A DNA stretch of 6,057 nucleotides, taken from the NCBI GenBank assembly GCA_019115685.1, contig DXDC01000149.1, positions 1-6,057 on the forward strand, read 5' to 3'. Shown here piece by piece: positions 5,807-6,057 of the stretch (its first letter is position 1; each line of letters starts with the position of its first letter). A model generated the notes under the pieces. The model was given only the letters and a program-made list of their open reading frames with translations. It made no database searches and had not been told where the DNA came from. The translations under genes were made by a program, and so were the position numbers. The stretch comes from Candidatus Agrococcus pullicola. Lineage in GTDB: Bacteria; Actinomycetota; Actinomycetes; Actinomycetales; Microbacteriaceae.

Positions 5807-6057
5807 ATGAACACGAAGCATCAGCACAGCGAGCATGCCGGGCACGATCACGCAGCGCAGGGCCACGCCGGTCATGATCACAGCGGCCACGTCGCCGTCT
5901 TTCGCCGCCTGTTCTGGGTCAACCTGATCCTTGCGGTGCCGGTCGTCGTCGCGAACCCGATGTTCGCGCACATTCTCGGTTACCACCTGCCCGAGAACTC
6001 TTTCATGCGGGCCGTCTCACCCGTGCTCGGTACCGTGATGTTCCTCTGGGGCGGGCG
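5807..6057 (+). CDS. Copper-translocating P-type (P1B) ATPase, N-terminal part, cut by window edge
   Basis: The open frame runs from ATG 5807 off the right edge (83 complete codons). The first 28 residues are a His-rich tail with nine histidines in H-x-H and G-H-D-H patterns, a metal-binding leader characteristic of CopB-like ATPases rather than the CxxC domains of CopA. Next comes a basic F-R-R-L-F-W start of helix 1, then VNLILAVPVVVANPMF (about 38-53), and a second membrane segment with the conserved VLGTVMFLWGG (about 73-83). These match the opening helices of P1B copper/heavy-metal exporters. The DKTG phosphorylation site, CPC/CPH metal site and ATP domain lie beyond the window and cannot be checked. 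There is no Shine-Dalgarno sequence, consistent with a leaderless transcript from the CsoR-like-regulated promoter. Confidence 0.87.
   Translation, partial: MNTKHQHSEHAGHDHAAQGHAGHDHSGHVAVFRRLFWVNLILAVPVVVANPMFAHILGYHLPENSFMRAVSPVLGTVMFLWGG

Overview
The window looks like chromosomal DNA from a high-GC actinobacterium. The evidence is strongly G/C-biased third codon positions, a ZTP riboswitch ahead of glyA-folD, a lone AbiEi/DUF559 fusion-type gene, and several genes whose start codon sits where transcription should begin (leaderless mRNAs). A Micrococcales member such as a Microbacteriaceae species is plausible, but this is a guess from protein style and no rRNA is present. Most of the window is housekeeping; I see no convincing new multi-gene system.

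Layout. 1-183: non-coding, with a DnaA-box-like palindrome. 184-1032: a two-domain AbiEi-like (winged helix) plus DUF559 (PD-(D/E)XK nuclease fold) reading frame, cut by one in-frame TGA at 532-534, probably a decaying gene. 1033-1298: A/T-richer spacer ending in a TTGACA -35 element and three alternating TGGAAA/TTTCCA half-sites. 1299-2344: a TetR-family regulator and a small four-helix membrane protein, apparently one transcription unit. 2345-2505: promoter and ZTP riboswitch. 2506-4715: glyA and folD, overlapping by 4 nt. 4796-5203: panD, with its own promoter region. 5200-5730 (minus strand): a gamma-class carbonic anhydrase-like hexapeptide protein, convergent with panD and sharing a CTAG stop. 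5807 to the window edge: the start of a copper-type P1B ATPase with a His-rich N-terminus, under a CsoR-like operator.

How the genes connect. GlyA makes 5,10-methylene-THF and glycine from serine and THF. FolD interconverts methylene-, methenyl- and 10-formyl-THF. The ZTP riboswitch senses the purine intermediate that builds up when 10-formyl-THF is short, and so should raise glyA-folD expression. PanD makes beta-alanine for pantothenate; the other pantothenate branch (PanB) consumes 5,10-methylene-THF, so glyA-folD-panD is a metabolically sensible neighbourhood. The TetR/membrane protein pair and the copper ATPase look like independent, locally regulated modules.
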